This document shows, piece after piece, positions 46,325 through 55,133 of a DNA stretch of 64,000 nt (its first letter is position 1; each line of letters begins with the position of its first letter). A model generated the notes under the pieces. It had not been told where the DNA came from and ran no database searches. It saw nothing but the letters and a program-made list of their open reading frames with translations. The stretch is taken from contig CAMYII010000105.1 of the NCBI GenBank assembly GCA_947258385.1, positions 94,022 through 158,021 of the forward strand. Direction: 5' to 3'. The position numbers and the translations under genes are program-made. The stretch is from Acidiferrobacterales bacterium (lineage in GTDB: Bacteria; Pseudomonadota; Gammaproteobacteria; Acidiferrobacterales; SZUA-150).

Positions 46325-46965
46325 CGTTTGTTCTGTTCTCCAGAGCCCCCGCTCAAGCAGCGTGGCCAATCGGACCGATCGATCGCCGGATTCACCACAC
46401 CTGCCTCAAAATCCAACCAGATACGTTTGTCTTCCCGGCAATCGAAGGCACGGCAGGGCACCGGCCGGTGTTGATACACGGTACAGCCACAGCCTTCCCG
46501 GTCTAGATGACTGCAATAGCCCTCGTCTCCTTGCGCTATCAGATAGGGCTGGCCAAGGTCCCAGCGCACGATACCCTCGCGGATATCCTGCTTGGACAAG
46601 GCAAAGGGCAAACGGCAGCAGGCGGCCTTGCAACGATGCAGGCGATTTGCGCAATCGACCTCCGCCTCTTGTTGCAAGGAATATTTCTCGTATTGGGGCT
46701 CTTGAAACAATGCGCCCTCACCCCTTTCTTTGTATTGCTCGCTAAGGCGATCGCCAACGACCTTCTGACGTTTATCGAGCTCATCAATCTCAATCAAACC
46801 TTTCTCGTTCAACAGCTCGACCAAGGCGTAGAGAAATGACGACGCCTCCAGATTTCTCTTGGTATTTGCCTGCAGCCGGCTATGCGCATAGAGCAGGCCA
46901 TCGACCACTTCCTCACGAAGCGCCGGTACCAACGTATCGATATATTGTTGTTTCACATCCTGCAT
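46321..46965 (-). CDS. YkgJ-like cysteine-cluster protein
   Basis: About 214 residues. GGAG five bases before the ATG at 46965 supports that start over a TTG at 47010. The N-terminal half is helical (YIDTLVPALREEVVDGLLYAHSRLQ). The C-terminal half holds the YkgJ-type cluster: DCANRLHRCKAACCRLPFAL, EGYCSHLDREGCGCTVYQHRP and CRAFDCREDKR, at least nine Cys that probably bind zinc or iron. It is the first gene after the sigma-54 promoter at 47093-47107 and couples to the cap gene. Such proteins are not core tail parts; assembly, redox or metal sensing are all possible. Confidence 0.75.
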   Translation of the reverse strand: MQDVKQQYIDTLVPALREEVVDGLLYAHSRLQANTKRNLEASSFLYALVELLNEKGLIEIDELDKRQKVVGDRLSEQYKERGEGALFQEPQYEKYSLQQEAEVDCANRLHRCKAACCRLPFALSKQDIREGIVRWDLGQPYLIAQGDEGYCSHLDREGCGCTVYQHRPVPCRAFDCREDKRIWLDFEAGVVNPAIDRSDWPRCLSGGSGEQNKR

Positions 46966-47092
46966 CAACACTCCGAGTTCTTGAGCACACTCAAGCGACG
47001 CATCCAGCAAATGCCTTCCCCGTTTGGCGTTACCGCTGACGTACCTTCGGCGGCGATTTCACGCGGCAGGCCGCAGGTGCATTCAAAACAGA

Positions 47093-47107
47093 GCAAAACT
47101 GATACCA
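47093..47107 (-). promoter_or_regulatory. sigma-54 promoter for the eCIS structural operon
   Basis: Minus strand TGGTATCAGTTTTGC: GG and GC dinucleotides are in the invariant -24/-12 positions with correct spacing. The start point would fall about 47081, some 115 bp before the chosen YkgJ-type start. A palindrome lies 107 bp upstream. Confidence 0.7.
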
Positions 47108-47204
47108 ATTAACAAGGTATCCCCAGTCAGGATGACAACTCTATGAATCTTTTGATCTTTATGTGAGTCCCGGCGCTTTGTAGTAACACCCGGAACACAG
47201 AGGG

Positions 47205-47224
47205 TGTAACATCGATGTGTTACA
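47205..47224. promoter_or_regulatory. activator-binding palindrome (TGTAACA-N6-TGTTACA)
   Basis: TGTAACATCGATGTGTTACA has exact 7-base half-sites with a 6-base spacer, centred about 107 bp upstream of the -24 element at 47107. The same half-sites and spacing occur ahead of the DUF3467 operon. Confidence 0.65.
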
Positions 47225-47382
47225 GTGGGTGGGCTAGATACCCTGACACAAGTCCGCGAACACTGCCTACCTAACGCCGCAGATCCGTTGCCTGCGGCTT
47301 GCAAACTCAGTCAAATCATCTACATATACGACCAGTTGTGGTGCAGACGAGGCAAATAACAGGCTCAGCCTCGTAGTGCTTG

Positions 47383-47402
47383 TGTAACGGTGTGATGTGA
47401 CA
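47383..47402. promoter_or_regulatory. second, weaker TGTAACA-type palindrome
   Basis: TGTAACGGTGTGATGTGACA differs from the exact site by two half-site changes and has the same 6-base spacer. It is followed by another inverted repeat (AGATGTC/GACATCT, about 47403-47427). It may be a secondary enhancer site for the structural operon. Confidence 0.45.
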
Positions 47403-47663
47403 GATGTCTTGATTAATGTGACATCTGCGTAGCTAATTTTTGTATGAACGCTAACAGAATATTTTTTCTGCTCTATCTGATTTAGGGTCAAAATCTACTC
47501 GCATGAAACTGGGTTTATCATAAATCCAACGATTTTTGTTACCAGAAACTGGAAAATGCCGATCAGGTTTTCTGCGAGCATTTATGCCCCGATCTTTGGT
47601 ATCACCAATCTTCATTCCTTTGACTGGATACGTATATGAGCAATCGTAGCGAATGGAGTAAAC

Positions 47664-47918
47664 TTTTTTTGCGATCGCGTCCTTGAGCGCATGATTCCCC
47701 AAGAAGAGTTGGGCGAACATCCGCTTGAGCTTGGCGTTCTCCACCTCAAATTACTTGGTGTGCTTCAGCTGCGATACATCCGGACCGCCGTACTTGGCTT
47801 TTCACTTGTAGCACGTGGCTGAGCTAATGCCGTGTTTTCGCCAGATCTCGTTGACCGGGATGCCGGCCTCCTTTAGGATGGCGACGATCTGGGACTCCGT
47901 GAATCTCGATTTCTTCAT
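47664..47918 (-). pseudogene. IS3-family orfA remnant (two in-frame stops)
   Basis: One frame gives MKKSRFTESQIVAILKEAG, HGISSATCYK, a UGA, KAKYGGPDVSQLKHTK, a UAA, then NAKLKRMFAQLFLGNHALKD. This is a near-complete IS3 OrfA (helix-turn-helix plus leucine-rich end). The first stop replaces the usual Trp after YK. The frame runs out of the transposase after about 47664. No orfB is left and no matching inverted repeat was found, so the element is dead. Confidence 0.8.
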
Positions 47919-48131
47919 AGAATTTCCTGGGTGCTTTAGGATGCCAGAAGGTTCTACTTTTGACCTGTCTAGTTTTTGGGAAAGCTTAAGGATGCAAGTC
48001 ATCTAATCTTGCTGTTGGTCACTATCACGATCAATTTTACCTATCCGTATATTCGATAATAGAAGTTTTATATAATTTATGTTATAAAATTAGCGGGAAT
48101 ACACGGAATCAAACATAAATCAGGTAATCAC

Positions 48132-48803
48132 ATGGTCTACGAAACAACCCAGTGCAAAAAATATGATCACCCGGAACTTCGATTTAATATTGATGAACAG
48201 TCAGCACCGGATGTCGATGCGAAATGGCTGCTTAGCCACCTGGAAGACGAAGTAAGTAGAGGCGTGGAATACCAGGATGGAGAAACAATACAAATCGGAT
48301 GGATGCTTAATCAATTTCAGTTGCAAAATGATGGGTACTTACATCTACTCGAACCAAATATGGTAGATTTTCCCATTGTGTTTACTGATAGTATGACAAC
48401 CACATTAAAACACCTGCGACAACAAAAAGATTCGGTTGAAAGTTGCGAATCAGAGCTGGAACCGCTTTTTCCATCCTTGAGGCAAGCGATCATAACCAGT
48501 AATAATTACAGCGATTGTCATAACTTTTTTATGACACGGGAAAATCCCGAAGAGCAAATGTCAGGATGGTTTTTCAGGGATACTTCCAATCCGGATGCCG
48601 AGCCATCTGAAAATGATTTTGGAATTGTTTCGCTGTATGAATTTGCTTGCAATCGTCCTGATTTGGCAAAATTTTTAGCATTCCCACCAGGATTCGGTAT
48701 ACATATACAGGAAGATGGCATCATCCACATTATTAAAGGAAAAGTTCAAATCGGCATTAAACCGGAATCATTTTTGGGGAATCTTAATGCGGCACGCCGA
48801 TAA
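48132..48803 (+). CDS. possible Imm33/DUF2185-like immunity protein
   Basis: A 223-residue protein on the strand opposite to the eCIS genes, in AT-rich DNA. The N-terminal part (WLLSHLEDEVSRGVEYQDGE, then TIQIGWMLNQFQL) is not a domain I can name. The C-terminal part, with NFFMTRENPEEQMSGWFF, NDFGIVSLYEFACNRPDLAKFL and PPGFGIHIQEDG, resembles the Imm33 pattern (RE-P-SGWRFF, dP.i..fL). Imm33 proteins accompany polymorphic toxins. It lies about 1.5 kb past the 3' end of the nuclease effector gene, between two IS3 remnants. Neutralising that effector is a reasonable guess only. Confidence 0.45.
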   Translation: MVYETTQCKKYDHPELRFNIDEQSAPDVDAKWLLSHLEDEVSRGVEYQDGETIQIGWMLNQFQLQNDGYLHLLEPNMVDFPIVFTDSMTTTLKHLRQQKDSVESCESELEPLFPSLRQAIITSNNYSDCHNFFMTRENPEEQMSGWFFRDTSNPDAEPSENDFGIVSLYEFACNRPDLAKFLAFPPGFGIHIQEDGIIHIIKGKVQIGIKPESFLGNLNAARR

Positions 48804-48830
48804 CTTCATACAAGAAATAACTCGCCTATG

Positions 48831-49088
48831 CTAACTTAACGGTATTTCTTCCGGAAACCCTTTTAGTGCATTAGCAAAATATTTATCCAGAGTTTGGACT
48901 GGATTTTTTATTAATCGATAATTATCAAAATCATTGTTATGCACATGGTATAAGTTCACATCTTTCTTAGTGAAATTTAATATAACAAGATCATTGCGCG
49001 AACCACGCATCAGCACACAGTAATTAATTTCTCCGAGCCTGAACATTGAATTTTCATATCCCTGCAATATTGATACAATTCTCGCCAT
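48831..49088 (-). CDS. possible C-terminal continuation of the SUKH-like protein (frameshift)
   Basis: An 85-residue frame overlapping the end of the 49010-49543 gene in another frame. Its FRLGEINYCVLMRGSRNDL, then LYHVHNNDFDNYRL, then PVQTLDKYFANALKGF looks like the C-terminal half of a SUKH (SMI1/KNR4-like) protein, while the upstream frame ends early. A single-base shift near 49030-49060 would join them into one protein of about 235 residues. Either the gene is broken or there is a sequencing error. As an independent gene it has little support. Confidence 0.4.
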   Translation of the reverse strand: MARIVSILQGYENSMFRLGEINYCVLMRGSRNDLVILNFTKKDVNLYHVHNNDFDNYRLIKNPVQTLDKYFANALKGFPEEIPLS

Positions 49089-49543
49089 TCTGTGTGTTCA
49101 AAAGGAAAATCATAATCCAAAGCAGTATATTTCGTAGATAGAGACATACCATCCATTTTCTTATAGAAACAATGTAGTTCTTCCGGGATGCATCTTAAAA
49201 ACTTAATGTCATTTTTTTTTCGATAAGGATGTTCACAGGACACTGTAGGAATGTTTACCAATGCTAACAGGTCGCTACATTTCATGCACCAATAATATAC
49301 ATATAATTTTTCACCAAAACTTTCAACAACTTTCTCACATAATTGAATGCGGTCACATACATTTACAAATGCTTCATAGGTATTTGGCAGTCCTATTTTA
49401 AAATTATCAAAAAAACTCTTATTGCCATTGTCTATCGCATTAATCAAATCATTAGGAATTTCATCATACGACCGCTCTGGAAAATCTTTAGAACAAGAGT
49501 AAAAATTTACTGTCCCTTCAAACATATTATTCAGTTCTCTCAT
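49010..49543 (-). CDS. SUKH-like (SMI1/KNR4-type) putative immunity protein, probably frameshifted
   Basis: A 177-residue, low-GC gene following the nuclease effector in the same direction. IPEELHCFYKKMDGMSLSTK matches the SUKH core, in which P-E/D...Y...NG precedes an exposed aromatic patch. A cysteine-containing region (YWCMKCSDLLALV, then TVSCEHPYRKK) is unusual. SUKH proteins are common immunity factors for nuclease toxins, and the effector has an HNH-like nuclease end. The original gene order toxin-then-immunity was broken by the IS3 element. The family call is tentative. Confidence 0.5.
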   Translation of the reverse strand: MRELNNMFEGTVNFYSCSKDFPERSYDEIPNDLINAIDNGNKSFFDNFKIGLPNTYEAFVNVCDRIQLCEKVVESFGEKLYVYYWCMKCSDLLALVNIPTVSCEHPYRKKNDIKFLRCIPEELHCFYKKMDGMSLSTKYTALDYDFPFEHTEWRELYQYCRDMKIQCSGSEKLITVC

Positions 49544-49588
49544 ATATACCCCCTAGCCGCTATTTTCTTTTCAGGAAGAATGGCAAGT

Positions 49589-50331
49589 CCTAGGAAAATG
49601 ATACCAGTTTTAATGTTAGGGGTCATGATGGCTAAGCGGCCTTCTTCTGTTTTTCGCACAGCGCTAGGAACTCAGCCGGTCTCAATTTATTGAGCGCCCC
49701 ATAGGCCGTTCATGGTTGTATTCCTCCAACCAACGGTCGAACTCGCGATTGACATCGGCCACCGAGTAAAACGACCAACCATTTCTCTGCTTCTGTACCA
49801 CCCACACCCGCTCGCGCCCCACGGTAAAACCCCGCACCCGCACCCGCGTATAGATCTTAGAATAACCAAAACGTGGAAAACGCCATAACGCCCTAACCGA
49901 CAACGCGCGTGCGGCGGCTCATGCCAATCACCTGTTAGGCTCGTCGCTCACTGACCCCATGCTGTCCCCGCAGATAGCTCACGACGCGACGCCGCTCGGC
50001 CAGGCTTACCACTTTTTTGCGTTGATATCCTTGAGCATGCGGTTGTCCAGCGTAAGATCCGCCACCGCCCGCTTGAGCGCCGCATTCTCCCGTTCTAACT
50101 CCCGCAGTCGCCTGGCCTCCGATACTTCCATCCCACCGAACTTGTTGCGCCAACAGTAAAACGTCTGCTCGGTGATGTTGTGCACTCGACATACCTCGCG
50201 CACATTCCCGCCCGCCTCGGCCCCCTTCAAAATCTGGATGATCTACTGCTCGGAAAAACGCTTCTCCATAACCCCTCCAGTTGACGCTCCTGCTTCAAGT
50301 CTAACGTAGCGACTGGTATCATTTACCTAGG
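49589..50331 (-). mobile_element. decayed IS3-family element with intact ends
   Basis: Ends match as inverted repeats: left (49595) AAAATGATACCAGT and right (50312-50325) the complement of TAAATGATACCAGT, 13 of 14. Both ends are flanked by CCTAGG (49589-49594, 50326-50331), a candidate target duplication. Inside, minus strand, orfA (50006-50269) is full length with one UAG after MEKRFSEQ. The orfB start (KKVVSLAERRRVVSYL) shows up in the -1 frame and is cut by a stop. The remainder (FGYSKIY...GFTVGRERVW, then FDRWLEEYNHERP) has lost about 200 residues. Confidence 0.85.
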
Positions 50332-53300
50332 GCAGGCCAAGAAGATTGTATATTTTTTTCTGTAGCCGCTTTTTTTGTTTCGCTTGCTTTACAGCTAACC
50401 AATCAACATAACCATCATCTAAGGGTTTACCAAGCGCTTTCGTTGTTTTCCATTCAGCGGCGGTCCTACCACCCTTCGATGAATTAAGCTTACTTGGTAG
50501 AGGCTGAATATTATCCATATCATAGATAATCGCCTTCTTTTGAGCTAATGTGAGGTCATTAAAACCGTCCAACTCCTTAATCTTGCTGACTGGAAAAATA
50601 TGGTCGGGTGCCATCGTTTCTCCAAACGGAAGATCCTTCAGCGTATTATCGGTAGGATCCCTATATTTTTCGCCTGCTACCGCTTTACGCATTTTATCAG
50701 TTGTTGTGCCAAACCCAAGCTCACCTGCCGCAGTAGGTTTATCAACGAAAGTATTGGTCTCTGGGTCATGATATTTTTTCGGCCCTTTATACTTTGGATT
50801 CTTGACTAATACTGGACTATCACCCCGCATCCCCCAATGATGACCCGGCGGTGGTTCGCCATAATCAGCCGTTTTCGCAGCCTTCGCACCTGGACTGTTT
50901 GGATTTGCTTCCCCTAGCTCTTCCAGCAGCTCTTTTGTTTTCGTTGCCTTGGTTGCAGGATCGGGGGTAGCTTCAATATTGTCAAGGCGGCCTTTAACAT
51001 AATCATCACTTCCATACTTCAGCCGCAAGTCTTCGCAAGTCGTACATCTGACGACACGACCGTCTTTAAGCACCTTAACTTCGTGACCATCAGGCGTGGA
51101 TTGTTTGGCTACTACACCGTCTTCGATTTCTGGCGCATCCGCATGGGATTTGCGCCCGGTCGGCGTCGGACCTTCGGCAACCGGACGACCACCAGGTGCT
51201 TCGGGGGCGGTGGGTTTGGTGGTAGGCACCTCGGGCGCGGTCGGTTTCCCCGAGGGCACCTCGGCGGTGGGACGCCCCTTGGGCATTTCCGGTACCCCGG
51301 CCCCCGGCCTTGGCTTCGGTCCTTTGGGTGCGAGGATCTTGGTGCGCTCGAGGAAGCCACGCACGCCCTTCGACGGCGTTGCCGGGGCGCCAACGTCAGC
51401 GGTCGGCTTCACACTGGGTGTGGGCCCGCCGATATCGACCTTGGGCTTGAACTTGCCCTTGAGCGCAGCGCCGATGCCAAGGCCTGCGCCGACACCGGCG
51501 CCAATCAGTGAGCCCACAATGATACCGGTCCAGTTGAGGGACTCGCCCACCGCGAGGCTGCCGGCCACTTCGCCGACAATACCGCCGATAACATCCAGGC
51601 CGGCTTCAAGCCCGATCTTCAAGGCCACGGTGCCTACGCCCTTGAATATCACGCCACCCAGGCCTCCGAAGGCGCCGCCGATGCCGCCGACAATCATGGC
51701 CTTGACCACCCCTTTGTTCCACTTCTCGCCGTCAATCAGGTTATGGCCGATCTGGGTCGCGGCGCCGGCCAAGGCACCCAGCGTGGCACCGAGCAACACG
51801 ATTCCTACCGGCCCCAATGCACCGGCGCTGAGCACGGTAACCACAATGACGGCAATCACCACCACGATGGTGACAACCCACTTGAGGATCTTCTTCCAGC
51901 GTGGCTTGACCTTAGCCGCGGCCTTATCCGCGTTGTCCTCGATAGCTTTCTTATATTTATCTTTGGTCTTGTTATCCTTCCCGGGCCACAGACTCTTCTG
52001 TAACTCGTCCTTGCCCTTGGCAAAGTTGTCCTCGACGGCCTTACCCAGCTTCTTGAAGGATGTCTTGATCTGCGTTTCCGCGTCCTTGAATCCCTTCTCG
52101 GCATTCTTGGCGATGCCATCGGCAGTCTTGGTGTTACCGGCCTTGAGCTTGGCGAATCCTTCGACCGCCTGCTGCTTGAGTGTGGCAAGGCTCTTGCCAA
52201 AGGCCTCTATGCCAAAGCTTGCTTGCTCTTTGGCATTGCCCGTGAGCTTGCCCAGCGCCTGTACCGCCTCCTTGCCGCCCGCAGCGACACCGGCCTCGCT
52301 GGACTGGGTCCCCTCGCCAAGCTGTTGCTGCATGGTGTTCGCCGTCGCCTCGGTCTGGGCCTCGACATCCCCCAGAACAGGGGTCAAGGCCCCCTGGTCG
52401 GGCGCCTCCATCGCCGCGGCGCTGTCCATGAATTGACCCATGGACTGGTTCAACGCACCGGTTGCCTGGGTCACGCCATCGGCGATCGAGGCAATGGCCT
52501 GTGCCGCGACACCGTCTAGCGCCTGCTTCTGTGCCTCGCCGTATTGGCCAAAGCGGCTGACTTGTACCGTTTCTTGCTGATCCAGCGATGCCAGCGTCTT
52601 GCCCAGGGCCGAATCAACGGCGGCCTGCATCTGTCTTGCTGTCTTCCGTGCCAGTGATTTGGCCTGTTTTTCTGCTCCGTTGATGGCCTTCTCCGTTGCC
52701 TTGAACTGCTTCTGCAAGCCCTCACGTGCCTGCTTTGCGACTTTTTTGATCTCCTTGACAATCCCTGGCTTGGATTTCGTAATCTTAGCGGCCTGCTCAT
52801 TGGCAACCTTCTTGAACTCCTTTCTGTAGGCACGCCCTACCTTGGTGGCGACATCCATTCTTGCCTTTAGCTTGTTATCGTGGTAGCAACCACTGAGAAG
52901 GGTGCACGTCCTGGGGTCGATCTGTTTCTCCCAGCCGTCGTAGTATTCATCGGCGAGGGCCGTCGCCTCACCGCCAGCAACAGTCCCTGCAGAGCGGTAT
53001 TTTGGTTTCCAGGTCTTGTAGAGTTTATTGACGCCCTTGAGCTGGTCGGTTGTCTGCGTCTCCAGCTCCTTCTTGGCGTCAGTGTAGGCCTTCTTCGCAC
53101 GCTTACGGGCAGCACCGGCGTCCCGCTTCGCGGCCGCCACCACACCCGCGCGTTGGCTCGCCAGGTAGCCCTTGGTTTGTGTCGCCTGTGCCTTGGCTTG
53201 CTGGCGCGCCTCGGCGATATGGGTCTTGACCGCCTCGCTGTCTTGGGCGACGGCCGCATCGATATCCGCCTTTGCCTGCTCGGTCTTGTCGCCGATGCGC

Positions 53301-55108
53301 GGCACCGCCTCCGCGCCCTGGGCGACGATGTCCTCCACATAGCGACCGGCGCGCGCCAGAAAGCCACTGGCAACCGCCTCACTCGCCGTGCGACGTTGCA
53401 TCTCGCGCGGATTCGCCGCCTCGGTCTGCCGTCTGGGGGCAAACGCAACGTGACTGGCACGCAGGCGCGAGGCATCCGCCATCGGCCCGGCGAGTGTGCT
53501 TAAGGCTTCAGCGCCGGCCTCGATTGCACCAGCTCCGCCTCCTCCTCCTTCTTCACCACCGGCCGCTTGTGGCGCCGCACCGCCCTCGCCGCCTTCTTCG
53601 GCAACCTCACCCTCCGCCTCGGCACCCTCTTCCGCAGCGGCCTGCTCGCCCTTTTGCGCCAGGGACGCGGCCGCGGCCTCCCCGGCGGCCGGATCGGCAG
53701 CGGGTGCCCCTACGTCAACGGGCAGTTCGACCTCACCTTCTACTCGCCCGCCCACGGCCTCATCGGCTGTGTTGACTCCAACCGATCGTTGATGTTCGGG
53801 TTCTGATGAAGCCGCCGTTTCCCGTGAGGTCTCCTCTGCCTGCCGGTAGGCCTGCTCCCGCGCCGCCGGTGTCGTGGGAGGTGCTTCAGCAGGCTCTCCC
53901 GCTTCGCCCGCCGGCACGGTCGGCGCTCGCCTTGCGCCCGGAGACACAAGGCGAAGGCCCGGTCCGGGCTTCGGCATCTTTGCCTCGGCCGTTTCCTCTT
54001 CCGCACTGATGGACTCCGTTTCTGCAGCCGACTCAAAGGATTCGAAGTCCCCACCCTCCGCGAGCTGGCGCCTTAGGGCTCCACTGGTATCGGAGGACAA
54101 CGGCTTCCTTTGCAAGGGCTTGCTGGCCAGTGTATCTTCTTTCTCCTCGGACTCAGGCTCGGGACTCAATTGCCGTTGAGCACCCGGGGCCGCTTGAGCC
54201 GCGACGGCCTTCGCGCGAATTCCTTCCTTTTCCTCCTCGCCTTCATTCTGTCGCCGTACCAGGGCAGTGCCTTCGCTTGCGACTGGTTTTCTGCCAATGG
54301 ATTCCTTTTCTTCTTTCTCCTCCTCACCCGTTGCCTGTTGCTGCAACGCAGTGCTCACACCTGCGGTGGTGTTGGCGGCCGCGTTTTGACACTGCGGACA
54401 TTTTTTGGCCGGCGTCTCAGTATTGCTCGCCTGCTGCTCCGCGCGCATCAGCGAGCGTGCTGCCTGATCGGCTTCCTGCTCATGTCTGTCATGGGGTTGA
54501 CCGAGGGTCATCTTGCGACGAACGCCACCGCCTTGCTGGACCACGTGGGTTAGCTCGTGCGCAAGCAGTTCACGACCCGCCGAAGCACCGGGGCGATATT
54601 CGCCATGACGGAAAAAGATATCGCGCCCGGTGGCGAAGGCGCGCGCGCTCAACGCCCGGTTTAAGGTGTCAGCCTCGCCATCGGCATGCACGCGCACCCG
54701 ACTGAAGTCCGCCCCTAAGGCGGGCTCCATCTGGGAGCGAACACCGCGGTCTAATTCCTGGCCCCCTCCGCGCTTGGTTTCGATGGCCTGCTCCACCTCG
54801 GAGTTAACATCGGCTTCACCCTGGCCTTTTCTCGCCACTTCCACCACCCGCTGCACGTAGCGGTTGCCATGCCGTCTTTGCAACTTGAGAAGCGCTTGCT
54901 GCGCTTGCTGGCCACCACCCATTTGGGCCCGGCTAAGTTCGCTGGCGTGTGAGCTTGGAGAGACTGTGTCGGTGGGGTTCGCATGCGCGAGGGACAACGG
55001 GGAGCGTGCGGGTGCCTTGTCTTGCTGGTTTTGCTGTTCGTGGCGCGCCGCCTCAGTTGTATCGAGCGAGGTCTCTTTGGCTTGGCGTTCACATGCGCAT
55101 CGTCTCAC
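50327..55108 (-). CDS. DUF4157 eCIS effector with C-terminal HNH-like nuclease
   Basis: A 1593-residue protein, GTG start with GGAGG seven bases upstream. The DUF4157 domain (about 115-195) has the HELTHVVQQ metalloprotease-like motif, the hallmark of eCIS cargo. A Cys pair (KKCPQCQN) and long Ala/Glu/Lys coiled-coil-like and low-complexity segments follow. A Gly/Ala-rich hydrophobic region (about 1075-1240) is typical of membrane-crossing or packing regions in polymorphic toxins, and a Pro-rich linker comes next. The C-terminus has PDHIFPVSKIKEL (about 1499) and DNIQPLPSKLNSSKGG, the D-H...N...N..K layout of HNH/Endo VII nucleases. It is probably loaded into the tube and cuts nucleic acid in target cells. 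It sits between the Pvc15-like ATPase and its candidate immunity genes. Confidence 0.85.
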   Translation of the reverse strand: MRRCACERQAKETSLDTTEAARHEQQNQQDKAPARSPLSLAHANPTDTVSPSSHASELSRAQMGGGQQAQQALLKLQRRHGNRYVQRVVEVARKGQGEADVNSEVEQAIETKRGGGQELDRGVRSQMEPALGADFSRVRVHADGEADTLNRALSARAFATGRDIFFRHGEYRPGASAGRELLAHELTHVVQQGGGVRRKMTLGQPHDRHEQEADQAARSLMRAEQQASNTETPAKKCPQCQNAAANTTAGVSTALQQQATGEEEKEEKESIGRKPVASEGTALVRRQNEGEEEKEGIRAKAVAAQAAPGAQRQLSPEPESEEKEDTLASKPLQRKPLSSDTSGALRRQLAEGGDFESFESAAETESISAEEETAEAKMPKPGPGLRLVSPGARRAPTVPAGEAGEPAEAPPTTPAAREQAYRQAEETSRETAASSEPEHQRSVGVNTADEAVGGRVEGEVELPVDVGAPAADPAAGEAAAASLAQKGEQAAAEEGAEAEGEVAEEGGEGGAAPQAAGGEEGGGGGAGAIEAGAEALSTLAGPMADASRLRASHVAFAPRRQTEAANPREMQRRTASEAVASGFLARAGRYVEDIVAQGAEAVPRIGDKTEQAKADIDAAVAQDSEAVKTHIAEARQQAKAQATQTKGYLASQRAGVVAAAKRDAGAARKRAKKAYTDAKKELETQTTDQLKGVNKLYKTWKPKYRSAGTVAGGEATALADEYYDGWEKQIDPRTCTLLSGCYHDNKLKARMDVATKVGRAYRKEFKKVANEQAAKITKSKPGIVKEIKKVAKQAREGLQKQFKATEKAINGAEKQAKSLARKTARQMQAAVDSALGKTLASLDQQETVQVSRFGQYGEAQKQALDGVAAQAIASIADGVTQATGALNQSMGQFMDSAAAMEAPDQGALTPVLGDVEAQTEATANTMQQQLGEGTQSSEAGVAAGGKEAVQALGKLTGNAKEQASFGIEAFGKSLATLKQQAVEGFAKLKAGNTKTADGIAKNAEKGFKDAETQIKTSFKKLGKAVEDNFAKGKDELQKSLWPGKDNKTKDKYKKAIEDNADKAAAKVKPRWKKILKWVVTIVVVIAVIVVTVLSAGALGPVGIVLLGATLGALAGAATQIGHNLIDGEKWNKGVVKAMIVGGIGGAFGGLGGVIFKGVGTVALKIGLEAGLDVIGGIVGEVAGSLAVGESLNWTGIIVGSLIGAGVGAGLGIGAALKGKFKPKVDIGGPTPSVKPTADVGAPATPSKGVRGFLERTKILAPKGPKPRPGAGVPEMPKGRPTAEVPSGKPTAPEVPTTKPTAPEAPGGRPVAEGPTPTGRKSHADAPEIEDGVVAKQSTPDGHEVKVLKDGRVVRCTTCEDLRLKYGSDDYVKGRLDNIEATPDPATKATKTKELLEELGEANPNSPGAKAAKTADYGEPPPGHHWGMRGDSPVLVKNPKYKGPKKYHDPETNTFVDKPTAAGELGFGTTTDKMRKAVAGEKYRDPTDNTLKDLPFGETMAPDHIFPVSKIKELDGFNDLTLAQKKAIIYDMDNIQPLPSKLNSSKGGRTAAEWKTTKALGKPLDDGYVDWLAVKQAKQKKRLQKKIYNLLGLP

Positions 55109-55133
55109 CTAAGCACCTCCTGCCCATCAACGC

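Noticed and set aside
47451..47663. Open frame after the first IS3 orfA remnant as an independent gene
   Set aside because: It is in frame with the dead transposase, has no start of its own and no family resemblance.
51096..52436. 446-codon open frame on the plus strand opposite the effector gene
   Set aside because: It is a shadow of GC-rich, Ala/Lys-rich coding sequence; its product is low-complexity Pro/Ala/Ser without domains, while the minus-strand frame has clear DUF4157 and nuclease domains.
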